This document shows, one piece after another, positions 26,379 through 34,965 of a stretch of DNA of 48,000 nucleotides. The first letter of the stretch is position 1; every line of letters starts with the position of its first letter. The position numbers and the translations under genes were made by a program. The stretch is taken from the NCBI RefSeq assembly GCF_002902665.1, contig NZ_PPRM01000002.1, positions 1 to 48,000 on the forward strand. Reading direction: 5' to 3'. This stretch comes from Macrococcoides caseolyticum (GTDB lineage: Bacteria > Bacillota > Bacilli > Staphylococcales > Staphylococcaceae). Below the pieces are notes generated by a model. That model worked only from the letters and a program-made list of their open reading frames with translations. It had not been told where the DNA came from and searched no databases.

Positions 26379-26410
26379 TATACCATAGTATAATATTGTA
26401 CTTTCTATAC
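26379..26410. promoter_or_regulatory. candidate QsrR operator region
   Basis: TATACCATAGTATA (26379-26392) and GTACTTTCTATAC (26398-26410) are two GTATA/TATAC-type palindromic elements. They lie just before an extended -10 (TGTTATAAT, 26431-26439) of the regulator gene. S. aureus QsrR recognises GTATA-N5-TATAC, so self-control is plausible, although neither element is an exact copy. Confidence 0.45.
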
Positions 26411-26461
26411 TAGATATATTTTTTATATCGTGTTATAATTGAGAAATAAAGAGGTGATATT

Positions 26462-26800
26462 ATGGAAGTATGTCCATATTTAGAAGAGACGTTTAAAATC
26501 CTCGGTAGAAGTTGGAATGGATTATTGATCAATTATTTATCACGTTCTGAGAATAATGCAGCACATTTCTCGGATATTAAACGTGATTTAAAAACCATTA
26601 CACCGAGAGCTTTGAGTTTGAAGCTTACAGAACTCTCTGAGTGGGGTCTTGTAGAGAAGAAAGTCATTTCCACAACCCCTTTGTCTATTAAATACGTTTT
26701 AACTGACAAAGGTATCTCGCTGTCGGAAGCAATGCATCCTATAGAATCCTGGGCGCAGGAACATCTAGAATTAGAAATTCCAAAGAAAGATGAGGCTTAG
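26462..26800 (+). CDS. qsrR: HxlR/DUF24 redox-sensing regulator, QsrR-like
   Basis: A 112-residue winged-helix protein of the HxlR family, near-identical in its core to S. aureus QsrR (CPYLEETFKILGRSWNGL, DLKTITPRALSLKL). The single conserved N-terminal cysteine, C4, is the quinone- and electrophile-sensing residue in QsrR. QsrR represses quinone-detoxifying enzymes; none of those is adjacent here, so the regulon would lie elsewhere. AGAGGTG precedes the ATG. Its terminator overlaps the last codons. I rate QsrR as likely rather than proven because HxlR paralogues are common. Confidence 0.8.
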   Translation: MEVCPYLEETFKILGRSWNGLLINYLSRSENNAAHFSDIKRDLKTITPRALSLKLTELSEWGLVEKKVISTTPLSIKYVLTDKGISLSEAMHPIESWAQEHLELEIPKKDEA

Positions 26801-26813
26801 GCCTCGTCTTTTT
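26785..26813 (+). terminator. qsrR terminator
   Basis: AAAGATGAGGC (26785-26795) pairs with GCCTCGTCTTT (26800-26810) around a TTAG loop, then T residues. It includes the qsrR stop codon. Confidence 0.85.
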
Positions 26814-26871
26814 TGTTGGTTTTATCACCTGTATATAATTACAAACTAATAGTATGTAAAATGGCGAATTA

Positions 26872-26880
26872 TGTTATACT
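26872..26880 (+). promoter_or_regulatory. glpX promoter -10
   Basis: Extended -10 TGTTATACT (26872-26880) about 35 bases before the start codon. No convincing -35 is visible. Confidence 0.5.
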
Positions 26881-26914
26881 AATTAAGAAAATTAATGGTG
26901 ATAGGAGAATGATG

Positions 26915-27892
26915 ATGGAACGTAGTTTATCGATGGAATTAGTCAGAGTAACTGAAGCGGCAGCATTGAAGAGTGCAAAATGGGTAGGTAAAGGTCTTAA
27001 GAATGAAGCGGATGATGCAGCGACAACGGCAATGCGAGAAGTGTTTGATACAATTCCGATGGACGGAGTTGTAGTAATCGGTGAAGGTGAAATGGATGAA
27101 GCGCCGATGCTTTACATCGGGGAAGAGCTAGGAACAAAAGAAGGACCAGCAATTGATATTGCAGTAGATCCTTTAGAAGGTACTACTTTAGTAGCTGAAG
27201 GTAGCTGGAATGCCATGACAGTACTTGCTGTAGGTGATCGTGGGACGTTACTACATGCTCCTGATATGTATATGGAGAAAATTGCGGTTGGACCTGAATG
27301 TAAAGGTGTTGTTGATATTTCTAAATCTGTAACAGAAAACTTACAGGCGGTAGCAAAAGCTAAAGGCAAAGATGTCTCAGAAGTTACGGCAACATTATTG
27401 AATCGTAAACGTCATGAAGGTATCATTAAAGAAATTCGTGAAGCAGGTGCACGTATAAAATTGATTGAACACGGTGATGTAGCTGGTGCAATCAATACAG
27501 CGTTTGATTTTACTGGTGTAGATGTATTGTTCGGTTCTGGTGGTGCCCCAGAAGGTGTTATCGCTGCTGTAGGTATTAAGGCGTTAGGCGGCGATTTTCA
27601 AGGGATATTATTACCAGAAGATGAAGAGCAAGAAGCGCGTTGTCGTGCTATGGGTATCGAACCGAATACTGTACTGAAGCTTGATGATATGGTTAAAGGT
27701 GACGACGCAATCTTTGCAGCAACTGCTGTGACGGATGGTGAACTGATGAAGGGTGTACAATTTAAAGGTGGATTTGCTGAAACATATTCACTTGTTATGC
27801 GCGCGAAATCAGGAACGGTCCGCTTTATTCAAGGGCGACATAGCTTAGAGAAAAAACCAGGATTAGTAATTAAAGATAGCGACAGAATTTAA
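26915..27892 (+). CDS. glpX: class II fructose-1,6-bisphosphatase
   Basis: A 325-residue GlpX-type phosphatase. The lithium-sensitive phosphatase metal motif is visible as GEGEMDEAP (E57, E59) and DPLEGTT (85-91). It makes fructose-6-phosphate in gluconeogenesis, opposite to glycolysis and downstream of Fba. Three ATG codons stand in a row; the third, at 26915, is seven bases after AGGAG and gives the family's usual length of about 320 residues. An apparent longer frame from 26813 begins inside the qsrR terminator. Monocistronic. Confidence 0.95.
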   Translation: MERSLSMELVRVTEAAALKSAKWVGKGLKNEADDAATTAMREVFDTIPMDGVVVIGEGEMDEAPMLYIGEELGTKEGPAIDIAVDPLEGTTLVAEGSWNAMTVLAVGDRGTLLHAPDMYMEKIAVGPECKGVVDISKSVTENLQAVAKAKGKDVSEVTATLLNRKRHEGIIKEIREAGARIKLIEHGDVAGAINTAFDFTGVDVLFGSGGAPEGVIAAVGIKALGGDFQGILLPEDEEQEARCRAMGIEPNTVLKLDDMVKGDDAIFAATAVTDGELMKGVQFKGGFAETYSLVMRAKSGTVRFIQGRHSLEKKPGLVIKDSDRI

Positions 27893-27899
27893 GTGAAGT

Positions 27900-27947
27900 C
27901 CGAATATTACAGGAGAAGTTTTTCGTTTACTGTAATATTCGGTTTTT
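27900..27947 (+). terminator. glpX terminator
   Basis: CCGAATATTACAG (27900-27912) pairs perfectly with CTGTAATATTCGG (27930-27942) across a 17-base loop, then five T. Confidence 0.88.
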
Positions 27948-27968
27948 ATATGTAATATTGTATATAAG

Positions 27969-27982
27969 TTGTTATATAACAA
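27969..27982. repeat. 14-base palindrome shared with the MFS upstream region
   Basis: TTGTTATATAACAA, a perfect palindrome, lies about 15 bases upstream of the rho promoter. The identical 14-mer occurs at 4205-4218 before the cre-controlled MFS gene. Candidate operator for one regulator; no family match recognised. Confidence 0.55.
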
Positions 27983-27996
27983 TAAGTAATATTCTT

Positions 27997-28024
27997 TTGT
28001 AATAAATAGAAATCGTGTTAAAAT
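27997..28024 (+). promoter_or_regulatory. rho promoter
   Basis: TTGTAA (27997-28002), 16-base spacer and extended -10 TGTTAAAAT (TAAAAT at 28019-28024). The leader to the start codon is about 85 bases. Confidence 0.55.
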
Positions 28025-28114
28025 TAATTTGTTTGCCCCTATAAACTCCTTCAATTCCACTAAATAAATCCTTATAAATATATAAAACAATTTTTAATAG
28101 AAATGGGTGTCATT

Positions 28115-29431
28115 ATGCCAGAAAAAATGAGAACAAGTCCACAATATGAATCTTTTCATGAACTCTATAAAAATCAGACAACGAAAGCTCTAACACAACG
28201 TGCAAAAGAATTAGGTCTTGTAAATTACAGTAAACTCAATAAAAAGGAACTCGTGCTTGCCATTATGGAAAAACAGATGGAAAAAGACGGGAACTATTAT
28301 ATGGAAGGTATCCTTGACGATATTCAGCCGGACGGATATGGTTTCTTGAGAACCGTTAACTATTCTAAGGGTGAAAAGGATATTTATATCAGTGCAAGTC
28401 AGATTCGTCGTTTTGAAATAAAAAAAGGGGATAAAGTTACTGGAAAAGTGCGTAAACCTAAAGAAAATGAGAAGTACTATGGTTTATTGCAAGTAGACTT
28501 CGTTAACGATCAGAACGCTGAAGAGGTTAAGAAACGTCCACATTTCCAGGCATTAACGCCACTCTATCCTGATGAACGCATTCGCCTGGAGACAACTAAA
28601 ACGGCGTACTCTACGCGTATAATGGACTTGGTTACACCTATCGGATTCGGCCAGCGTGGAATGATTGTAGCGCCACCTAAAGCAGGTAAGACGTCGTTGC
28701 TCAAAGAAATTGCGAATGCTATTTCAGTTAACCATCCAGATGCAAAACTTTTTATATTATTAATTGGGGAACGTCCAGAAGAAGTTACAGACCTTGAACG
28801 TTCAGTTGAAGCGGCCGAAGTAGTGCATTCAACGTTTGACGAACCTCCTGAACACCATGTGAAAGTTGCTGAATTACTCCTTGAACGTGCAAAGCGTCTT
28901 GTTGAAATTGGTGAAAATGTTATTATTCTTATGGACTCTATAACACGTCTTGCGCGAGCGTATAATCTTGTTATTCCACCGAGCGGTAGAACGTTGTCAG
29001 GTGGTCTTGATCCTGCAAGCCTTCATAAGCCGAAAGCATTCTTCGGTGCAGCGCGTAATATCGAAGCAGGAGGAAGTTTGACGATACTATCAACAGCACT
29101 TGTAGAAACAGGTAGCCGCATGGATGATATGATCTATGAAGAATTTAAAGGAACGGGTAACATGGAGTTGATGCTCGATAGAAAGCTAGCTGAAAAACGT
29201 GTATATCCAGCAATCGATATTCGACGCAGTTCAACGCGTAAGGAAGAGTTGTTACTCGATAAAAATGAGCTTGATATGATATGGCAACTTCGTAATTTGT
29301 TTACTGAGAGTCCGGACTTCACTGAACGTTTCTTAAGACGCTTAAAACAAAGTGAATCTAATGAAGATTTCTTTAAGCAATTAGGAGAACGTATGGTTGA
29401 AAGTGCGAAGACAGGTAAGCCGATCATATAA
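28115..29431 (+). CDS. rho: transcription termination factor Rho
   Basis: A 438-residue Rho hexamer subunit, the same length as the S. aureus protein. It has an N-terminal Rho_N helix bundle (about 1-55), an RNA-binding cold-shock-like domain (about 60-130, DGYGFLR) and a RecA-like ATPase with P-loop APPKAGKTS (186-194), Walker [15 protein letters not shown] and the Q-/R-loop region. The ATG at 28115 gives the conserved MPE N-terminus; the ribosome binding site (GGGTG) is weak, which is known for autoregulated rho genes. An upstream ATG at 28103 is less likely. Confidence 0.96.
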   Translation: MPEKMRTSPQYESFHELYKNQTTKALTQRAKELGLVNYSKLNKKELVLAIMEKQMEKDGNYYMEGILDDIQPDGYGFLRTVNYSKGEKDIYISASQIRRFEIKKGDKVTGKVRKPKENEKYYGLLQVDFVNDQNAEEVKKRPHFQALTPLYPDERIRLETTKTAYSTRIMDLVTPIGFGQRGMIVAPPKAGKTSLLKEIANAISVNHPDAKLFILLIGERPEEVTDLERSVEAAEVVHSTFDEPPEHHVKVAELLLERAKRLVEIGENVIILMDSITRLARAYNLVIPPSGRTLSGGLDPASLHKPKAFFGAARNIEAGGSLTILSTALVETGSRMDDMIYEEFKGTGNMELMLDRKLAEKRVYPAIDIRRSSTRKEELLLDKNELDMIWQLRNLFTESPDFTERFLRRLKQSESNEDFFKQLGERMVESAKTGKPII

Positions 29432-29439
29432 ATTTATAG

Positions 29440-29468
29440 TTGCATTCTACACACAATCCATATATAAT
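29440..29468 (+). promoter_or_regulatory. rpmE promoter
   Basis: TTGCAT (29440-29445), 17-base spacer and consensus TATAAT (29463-29468) give rpmE its own transcript, separate from rho. Confidence 0.75.
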
Positions 29469-29474
29469 ATGTAA

Positions 29475-29544
29475 GTATTGACGTGAAAATTATTCACGAA
29501 TAAACTCTGTTCCGGATGGTTCAGGGCAAAGGAGCTGAAAAATA
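29475..29544 (+). promoter_or_regulatory. structured rpmE leader, possible L31 autoregulatory element
   Basis: The 70-base leader contains the inverted repeat CGTGAA-AATTA-TTCACG (29482-29498) and a second GC-richer block (CTGTTCCGGATGGTTCAGGG, 29507-29526) just before the AAAGGAG site. Ribosomal-protein leaders controlling L31 have been described in Firmicutes. Whether this matches that family needs a covariance-model search. Confidence 0.4.
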
Positions 29545-29802
29545 ATGAAACAAGGAATTCATCCTGATTATCACAAAGTAATTTTCTTAGATTCTACTAC
29601 AGATTTTAAATTCTTAAGTGGGTCTACACGTACTTCAAGTGAAACAATGACATGGGAAGATGGAAACGAATATCCAGTTATTCGTTTAGATATCTCATCT
29701 GATTCACACCCATTCTACACAGGACGTCAAAAATTCGCATCTGCGGATGGTCGTGTGGAACGTTTCAACAAAAAGTTCGGATTCAAATCAAGCAACCAAT
29801 AA
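29545..29802 (+). CDS. rpmE2: 50S ribosomal protein L31, type B
   Basis: An 85-residue L31 of the zinc-free type B class: the CxxC zinc pair of type A L31 is absent, and it begins [19 protein letters not shown] with the usual HPFYTG and [12 protein letters not shown] segments. It sits on the large ribosomal subunit and bridges to the small one. Position between rho and tdk is conserved from Bacillus. In B. subtilis the type B form is a low-zinc substitute; here and in staphylococci it occupies the main rpmE locus. Confidence 0.96.
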   Translation: MKQGIHPDYHKVIFLDSTTDFKFLSGSTRTSSETMTWEDGNEYPVIRLDISSDSHPFYTGRQKFASADGRVERFNKKFGFKSSNQ

Positions 29803-29810
29803 TTCAAATG

Positions 29811-29846
29811 ATCCCATGGCCAGTTTTGGTTGTGGGATTTTTTATT
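29811..29846 (+). terminator. rpmE terminator
   Basis: ATCCCA (29811-29816) pairs with TGGGAT (29833-29838), with weaker inner pairing (TGGCCA/TTGGT), followed by a T run. Confidence 0.8.
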
Positions 29847-29904
29847 TTTTATAAACAATTTATGATATAATTAATCGATTATTGTTTATAAAGGTGGCAT
29901 TCAA

Positions 29905-30480
29905 ATGTATGAGCATTACCATTCAGGTTGGATAGAATGTGTTACAGGAAGCATGTTTAGTGGGAAAAGTGAAGAGTTGATTCGCCGCGTGCGACGTGGG
30001 CTTTTTGCGAAACAAAAAGTGATTGTATTTAAACCGTCTATAGATGATAGATATAGTGAGCTAGAAGTTGTATCACACAACGGCAATAAAGTAGAGGCTG
30101 TAAATGTACATCATTCATCAGAAATATTAGAACATGTGAAAGAGGCGCATGATATTATAGCGATAGATGAAGTGCAGTTCTTTGATAATGATATCGTAGG
30201 TGTTGCAACACAGCTTGCAGAAGAAGGATATAGAGTGATTGTAGCCGGACTGGATATGGACTTTAGGGGAGTTCCGTTTGAGCCAGTACCAGAACTCATG
30301 GCAGTTAGCGAACATGTGACGAAACTTCAGGCCGTTTGCAGTGTGTGTGGGGCACCAAGCTCCCGTACGCAGCGATTAATAGATGGGGTGCCTGCCAAGT
30401 TTGATGATCCAATTATACTTGTTGGCGCAAAGGAAAGTTATGAACCAAGATGTAGGGAACATCATGTCGTACCTAAATAA
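29905..30480 (+). CDS. tdk: thymidine kinase
   Basis: A 191-residue type II (TK1-like) thymidine kinase. Walker [10 protein letters not shown] is at 15-23, the catalytic glutamate is E88 (AIDEVQFF), and the lasso zinc site uses C144, C147 (CSVCG), C182 and H185. It phosphorylates thymidine for dTTP salvage and competes with Pdp for the same substrate. AAAGGTGG precedes the ATG. prfA follows 18 bases later, so tdk begins the tdk-prfA-prmC unit. Confidence 0.97.
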   Translation: MYEHYHSGWIECVTGSMFSGKSEELIRRVRRGLFAKQKVIVFKPSIDDRYSELEVVSHNGNKVEAVNVHHSSEILEHVKEAHDIIAIDEVQFFDNDIVGVATQLAEEGYRVIVAGLDMDFRGVPFEPVPELMAVSEHVTKLQAVCSVCGAPSSRTQRLIDGVPAKFDDPIILVGAKESYEPRCREHHVVPK

Positions 30481-30498
30481 AATTTAAAGGAGAATATT

Positions 30499-31575
30499 AT
30501 GTTTGATCAGTTAGAAATTGTAGAACAGCGTTATGAACAGTTAAATGAATTATTAAGTGATCCGGATATCGTAAGTGATACCGATAAATTAAGAGAATAC
30601 TCAAAAGAACAGGCTGACCTTCAGGAAACGGTCGAAGTGTATAGAGGATATAAAGAAGTAAAACAGCAACTTGAAGAAGCATTAGAAATGATGGGTGAAG
30701 CAAGTGATGCTGATGAGCAAGAAATGATCAAAGAGGAAATCAATACATTAAAACCTCAAATTCCTGAACTAGAAGAAAGGATGAAATTATTATTAATCCC
30801 TAAAGACCCGATGGATGACAAAAACGTGGTTATGGAGATTCGTGGTGCAGCAGGTGGGGATGAAGCAAATATCTTTGCTGGAGATTTATTCCGTATGTAT
30901 TCAAGATTTTCAGAAGAACAAGGCTGGAAGATTGAAGTGATGGAAACGAATGAAGCTGATCATGGTGGATTTAAAGAAATCAGTTTTACAATTATCGGTA
31001 AAGGTGCATACAGTAAGTTGAAATTTGAAAATGGGGCACACCGTGTACAACGTATCCCAACAACTGAAAGTGGTGGACGAATACATACGTCTACAGCAAC
31101 AGTTGCTGTATTACCTGAAGTAGAAGATGTGGAAATTGAAATTCGTCAAGAAGATTTGCGTATTGAAACGTACCGTTCGTCAGGTTCTGGCGGTCAGCAC
31201 GTAAATACAACTGACTCAGCAGTACGTATTACGCATATTCCAACAGGGATTGTGGCAACATCTTCTGAAAAATCTCAAATTAAAAACCGTGAAAAAGCAT
31301 TGAAATTACTTAAAACACGTGTATTTGATGCGAAATTACAAGAAGAACAAGCGAAGTATTCTGAACAACGTAAATCAGCGGTAGGGACAGGTGATCGCTC
31401 TGAACGTATTAGAACATATAACTATCCTCAAAATCGTGTGACTGATCATCGTATCGGTTTAACGATTCAAAAACTAGATCAAATTGTTGAGGGTAAATTA
31501 GGAGAAATCATCGATGCATTAACAATTGCAGAACAAACGTCTAAGCTAGAAGCATTAAATGATGGCGTACTCTAA
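30499..31575 (+). CDS. prfA: peptide chain release factor 1
   Basis: A 358-residue RF1 that recognises UAA and UAG. The hydrolysis motif GGQ is at 231-233 ([16 protein letters not shown]), and the codon-recognition region contains [11 protein letters not shown] (181-191). A long coiled N-terminal domain (1-100) precedes the core. AAAGGAG lies upstream. The 3' end overlaps prmC by 17 bases; PrmC methylates the glutamine of GGQ, so enzyme and substrate are translationally coupled. Confidence 0.98.
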   Translation: MFDQLEIVEQRYEQLNELLSDPDIVSDTDKLREYSKEQADLQETVEVYRGYKEVKQQLEEALEMMGEASDADEQEMIKEEINTLKPQIPELEERMKLLLIPKDPMDDKNVVMEIRGAAGGDEANIFAGDLFRMYSRFSEEQGWKIEVMETNEADHGGFKEISFTIIGKGAYSKLKFENGAHRVQRIPTTESGGRIHTSTATVAVLPEVEDVEIEIRQEDLRIETYRSSGSGGQHVNTTDSAVRITHIPTGIVATSSEKSQIKNREKALKLLKTRVFDAKLQEEQAKYSEQRKSAVGTGDRSERIRTYNYPQNRVTDHRIGLTIQKLDQIVEGKLGEIIDALTIAEQTSKLEALNDGVL

Positions 31576-32398
31576 TTTAAGAAATCTCATTAAAGAAGGT
31601 GAAATAGCGCTTATTAATGCACAAGAGCCAGCTATTGGAGCGACCTTTCTAATGATGGACCTGTTTGATCTTTCGAGAATGGATATTATGCTAGGTGAAC
31701 GTCAGTTGAGTGATGAAGAATGTGCGCAATATAAAGAGGGGATTGCGCGGCTTGTTCGACATGAGCCGCTTGCCCATATTACTGGTTTTCAAATGTTTTA
31801 TGAGCGCAAATTTATGGTGGATGAACGTGTACTCGTTCCCAGACCTGAAACAGAAGAACTTGTAGCGCTCGCTTTAGCGCATGTATCACAATCAGACGTT
31901 GTTGCAGATATAGGAACCGGAAGTGGTGCAATCGCAACAACGGTTCAACTAGAAAGCGGATGTACGATGTATGCTTCAGATATTAGTCGGGAAGCGCTGC
32001 AAGTAGCACTGCATAATATAGCGCTCTTAGATGCACAAGTGACATGTTTTGAAGGTGATTTACTGCGACCTATTATTGAAAGAGGGATAAAGCTAGATGC
32101 ACTGCTATCTAATCCCCCTTATATTAGTCGAGATGAAGTGACAGAGATGAACTTGACTGCGCTCTTTGATCCTGAACTTGCGCTATTTGCAGAAGATGCA
32201 GGGCTTGTACTTTATAAACGTATGATTCAAAGTCTGCCGGAAGTTATGAATCAGGGTGCCTTTATTGCATTTGAAATCGGGCACCGTCAGGCGGAGGCAC
32301 TCACACAGTATATTCACGAACATTTTAGTCATTTACGCGTCAATATACATAAAGACATGAATGGCAATGATCGAGTGCTATGGTTTAAATGGTGTTAA
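31559..32398 (+). CDS. prmC: release factor glutamine methyltransferase
   Basis: A 279-residue HemK/PrmC enzyme. An N-terminal helical domain (about 1-75) binds the release factor, and the Rossmann SAM domain carries [10 protein letters not shown] and the active-site LSNPPYIS motif. It methylates the GGQ glutamine of RF1 and RF2. Two successive ATG codons (31559, 31562) are possible starts; neither has a strong ribosome binding site, fitting coupling to the overlapping prfA. The gene ends immediately before a hairpin that also contains DnaA-box-like sequences. Confidence 0.95.
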   Translation: MMAYSNLRNLIKEGEIALINAQEPAIGATFLMMDLFDLSRMDIMLGERQLSDEECAQYKEGIARLVRHEPLAHITGFQMFYERKFMVDERVLVPRPETEELVALALAHVSQSDVVADIGTGSGAIATTVQLESGCTMYASDISREALQVALHNIALLDAQVTCFEGDLLRPIIERGIKLDALLSNPPYISRDEVTEMNLTALFDPELALFAEDAGLVLYKRMIQSLPEVMNQGAFIAFEIGHRQAEALTQYIHEHFSHLRVNIHKDMNGNDRVLWFKWC

Positions 32399-32402
32399 TA
32401 AG

Positions 32403-32548
32403 TTATGCACAATTCTAAAAAGTTATACACATTTTGTGCATAACTTTTTATTTTTACATGAAAGAGCTTTAAATAAAGGAGTGAACTAAGTGAGAACAAA
32501 TGTTTGGGATGTGCGTAACTATGTGGAAGATTTGTCCACATATCCACA
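32403..32548. promoter_or_regulatory. cluster of five DnaA-box-like 9-mers
   Basis: TTATGCACA (32403-32411), TTATACACA (32423-32431), TTATGCACA on the minus strand (32443-32435), TTGTCCACA (32532-32540) and ATATCCACA (32540-32548). The first three fit TTATNCACA, and the last two differ from TTATCCACA by one base each. The last two lie inside the ywlC coding start. The third box forms a hairpin with the second or first, so a terminator role explains part of the repetition. Confidence 0.45.
32419..32453 (+). terminator. hairpin terminator after prmC
   Basis: AAAAAGTTATACACA (32418-32432 region) pairs with TGTGCATAACTTTTT (32435-32449), one A-C mismatch, followed by T-rich sequence. A perfect alternative partner for the right arm is AAGTTATGCACA at 32400-32411. 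Confidence 0.75.
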
Positions 32549-33494
32549 CGTACAGGAAATCATTGCAGGCTTCAAAGCAGGAGAGACGATTGCAATTCCT
32601 ACTGAAACAGTATATGGTTTAGCAGCTGATGCTACAAATAGAGAGGCAGTAGCAGCGATATTCAAAGCGAAAGGCAGACCGCAAGATAATCCGTTGATTG
32701 TACATATTCATCATCTGTCGCAGCTTGAATGGTTTACTCATGATATTCACGCTGCGGCTTATAAGTTGATGGATTATTTCTGGCCGGGGCCGATATCATT
32801 TATCGTTCCAGTAAAGCAAGGCATTCTTGCGGAAAGTGTTACTGCGGGACTAAACACGGTAGCAGTACGTATGCCTGCACATAAGGTTGCGCATCAACTT
32901 ATCGAGATGACTGATTTGTTGCTCGCGGCACCGTCTGCTAATACGAGCGGCAAACCGTCACCTACGAAAGCAGAACACGTGATTCATGATATGAAAGGGA
33001 AAATATTTGGCATTGTTCAAAGTGAACAAGTTGAAGTCGGAATAGAAAGTACGGTTGTTGACTGCAGTCAGTATCCATTCAGAATTGCAAGACCAGGAGC
33101 GATTACACACAATGATCTGGAAATGGTGGTACCTGGATGTATAAGCGATGAACGTATTATGGGAGACAAACCAATTGCTCCAGGTATGAAATATCGACAT
33201 TATGCGCCGGACAGCCCATTAGAATTAGTGGAGCGCTTTGAAAGTTTGGAACTGACTGCAAATGAAGCGGTCATTGCACCACTAAGTGAAAGGCATAAAG
33301 TGAATGGTGGAAGGTTTTTTAAACTTGGTACTACTTATGAAGATAGTGGTGGTGCAATGTATGATTTATATGATGCACTGCGCAGTGCAGATAGTATAGA
33401 GGGAATCGAAAAGATATATATTACTGACTTTACGTCTTATAATGGTAGTGATGCGTTAATGAATCGTATCAATAAAGCGGTTACAAGAAAGTAG
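32490..33494 (+). CDS. ywlC: threonylcarbamoyl-AMP synthase (Sua5/YwlC)
   Basis: A 334-residue Sua5-type enzyme. The YrdC-like catalytic domain (about 15-220) has PTETVYGLAADA, the KGRPQDNPLIVH motif and the SANTSGKPSPT stretch; the C-terminal Sua5 domain (about 225-334) follows. It makes threonylcarbamoyl-AMP for t6A37 modification of ANN-decoding tRNAs. The start is GTG at 32490, seven bases after AAGGAG; no in-frame ATG is nearby. The next gene starts eight bases after its stop. Confidence 0.95.
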   Translation: MRTNVWDVRNYVEDLSTYPHVQEIIAGFKAGETIAIPTETVYGLAADATNREAVAAIFKAKGRPQDNPLIVHIHHLSQLEWFTHDIHAAAYKLMDYFWPGPISFIVPVKQGILAESVTAGLNTVAVRMPAHKVAHQLIEMTDLLLAAPSANTSGKPSPTKAEHVIHDMKGKIFGIVQSEQVEVGIESTVVDCSQYPFRIARPGAITHNDLEMVVPGCISDERIMGDKPIAPGMKYRHYAPDSPLELVERFESLELTANEAVIAPLSERHKVNGGRFFKLGTTYEDSGGAMYDLYDALRSADSIEGIEKIYITDFTSYNGSDALMNRINKAVTRK

Positions 33495-33501
33495 GTGGCA
33501 T

Positions 33502-33924
33502 ATGGAAATCGTATTTGTTTGTACAGGGAATACTTGTCGTAGTCCGATGGCAGAAAGTATCGCAAAATCACTTAATTCTAACCATTTATTTTCTTCAGCT
33601 GGGCTGTATGCACAAGAAGGACAGCCCATTTCAAAGCACGCAGCATCAATCATTGAACAGGAAAACTTGGTACCTGTAACAGAGAGTCATCAGTTCGATG
33701 TGATAGATAGTGAAAAGGATTTAATATTGACGATGACAAATAGTCATAAAATGCAAATTAAGTTAATGTATCCGGAAAGTAATGTATATACTTTAAAGGA
33801 ATATGCGTTGAATGAGAAGGGAGATATATCAGACCCTTATGGAGGGGATCTCTCGGTGTATTTAGAAACTTATAACGAACTTTCTTATTATATTCGTGAA
33901 ATGCTGCAAAAGCTAGACCAATAA
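33502..33924 (+). CDS. ptpB: low-molecular-weight protein arginine phosphatase
   Basis: A 140-residue LMW-PTP-fold enzyme. The P-loop is C7-TGNT-C-R13-S; threonine at position 11, rather than isoleucine or leucine, is the hallmark of YwlE/PtpB arginine phosphatases that reverse McsB phosphorylation. The general acid aspartate lies in SDPYGG. Bacillus has the same ywlC-ywlE order. GTGGCATATG provides a weak ribosome binding site, so translation may be coupled to ywlC, whose stop is only seven bases away. Confidence 0.9.
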   Translation: MEIVFVCTGNTCRSPMAESIAKSLNSNHLFSSAGLYAQEGQPISKHAASIIEQENLVPVTESHQFDVIDSEKDLILTMTNSHKMQIKLMYPESNVYTLKEYALNEKGDISDPYGGDLSVYLETYNELSYYIREMLQKLDQ

Positions 33925-33992
33925 TTGATTTACTCATACATGAATTACGGTATAATATAGAGTGATATATATATTTAAGGGAGGTTGTTTAT

Positions 33993-34439
33993 TTGAAGAT
34001 TGCAATCGCAAGTGATCATGGTGGATTTCAGTATAAAGAGAAAATCATTGAACTATTACAGTCCCAAAATATTGAATATATGGATTTTGGCCCACTAGAT
34101 GAAACATCTGTAGATTATCCTGATTATGCTAAGCCAGTTGCTGAGAGTGTTGTGAATGGAGCGTGTGACCGTGGAATCTTGATTTGCGGCACAGGTATTG
34201 GAATGAGTATTGCAGCGAATAAAGTGCCAGGTGTTCGCTGTGCCTTAGTGCACGATGTATTTACAGCACAAGTGACGCGTGAACATAACAACTCTAATAT
34301 ATTAGCAATGGGACAACGTGTGATAGGCGAAGGGTTAATGTTGTTAATTGTTAAGACATGGTTAGAAGCTGAATTTGAAGGTGGTCGTCACCAGAAGAGA
34401 ATTGATAAAGTATCAGCCCTGGAGTCTTGCAATGGATAG
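33993..34439 (+). CDS. rpiB: ribose-5-phosphate isomerase B / LacAB-type isomerase
   Basis: A 148-residue RpiB family isomerase: N-terminal SDHGGFQYK, catalytic C65 in CGTGIGMS, and REHNNSN. It interconverts ribulose-5-phosphate and ribose-5-phosphate, linking deo and upp products with the pentose pathway. Translation starts at TTG 33993, eight bases after GGGAGG. The stop overlaps the next gene by eight bases. In Bacillus the homologue is YwlF. Confidence 0.9.
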   Translation: MKIAIASDHGGFQYKEKIIELLQSQNIEYMDFGPLDETSVDYPDYAKPVAESVVNGACDRGILICGTGIGMSIAANKVPGVRCALVHDVFTAQVTREHNNSNILAMGQRVIGEGLMLLIVKTWLEAEFEGGRHQKRIDKVSALESCNG

Positions 34440-34956
34440 TCTTAAACAGTTAATGACAGAGCTAGAAGCAAAAGATTTCTTTAAAGAGGGCCAATTATGT
34501 GTAATCGGTTGTTCTACATCTGAGGTCATCGGCGAAAAAATCGGAACACATAGCTCTGACGAAGTGGCGGCACAGTTCATCGAAATATTTGATGATGTTC
34601 ATAATAGAACCGGTGTAAATTTTTGTTTCCAAGGATGTGAACACATTAATCGCGCATTGACAATGGAACGAGACGTTATGCTGCGTTACCGACTGGATGA
34701 GGTTACAGTTGTTCCTGTAAAGCAAGCCGGTGGTAGCATGTCAGCAGCAGCCTATCGTCACTTTAAGGACGCTGTGGTAGTTGAGCATATACAGGCAGAC
34801 TGTGGTATTGATATTGGTCAGACGCTTATAGGGATGCATATTAAGCATGTACAGATTCCGATAAGAACCACAACGAAAAAAGTTGGTGAAGCAGTGGTGA
34901 CGATAGCAACACATCGTCCGAAATTAATTGGTGGGCCACGCGCTCAATATAAATAG
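34432..34956 (+). CDS. ywlG: UPF0340 / YwlG family protein
   Basis: A 174-residue protein of the TIGR01440 (UPF0340) family, function unknown. Family features are the CVIGCSTSEVIGEKIG segment near the N-terminus, FCFQGCEHINRALTMERD and VEHIQADCGIDIGQTLIGMH. Several conserved cysteines (in IGCST, QGCEH, ADCG) could bind metal. The ATG at 34432 follows GGAG and overlaps the rpiB stop; a longer frame from 34375 runs inside rpiB. It is always found between rpiB and glyA in this lineage. Confidence 0.88.
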   Translation: MDSLKQLMTELEAKDFFKEGQLCVIGCSTSEVIGEKIGTHSSDEVAAQFIEIFDDVHNRTGVNFCFQGCEHINRALTMERDVMLRYRLDEVTVVPVKQAGGSMSAAAYRHFKDAVVVEHIQADCGIDIGQTLIGMHIKHVQIPIRTTTKKVGEAVVTIATHRPKLIGGPRAQYK

Positions 34957-34965
34957 GAGGGTATT

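Noticed and set aside
29545-29802. Loss of zinc cysteines in L31 as a defect
   Set aside because: The protein is a normal type B L31, which never has them.
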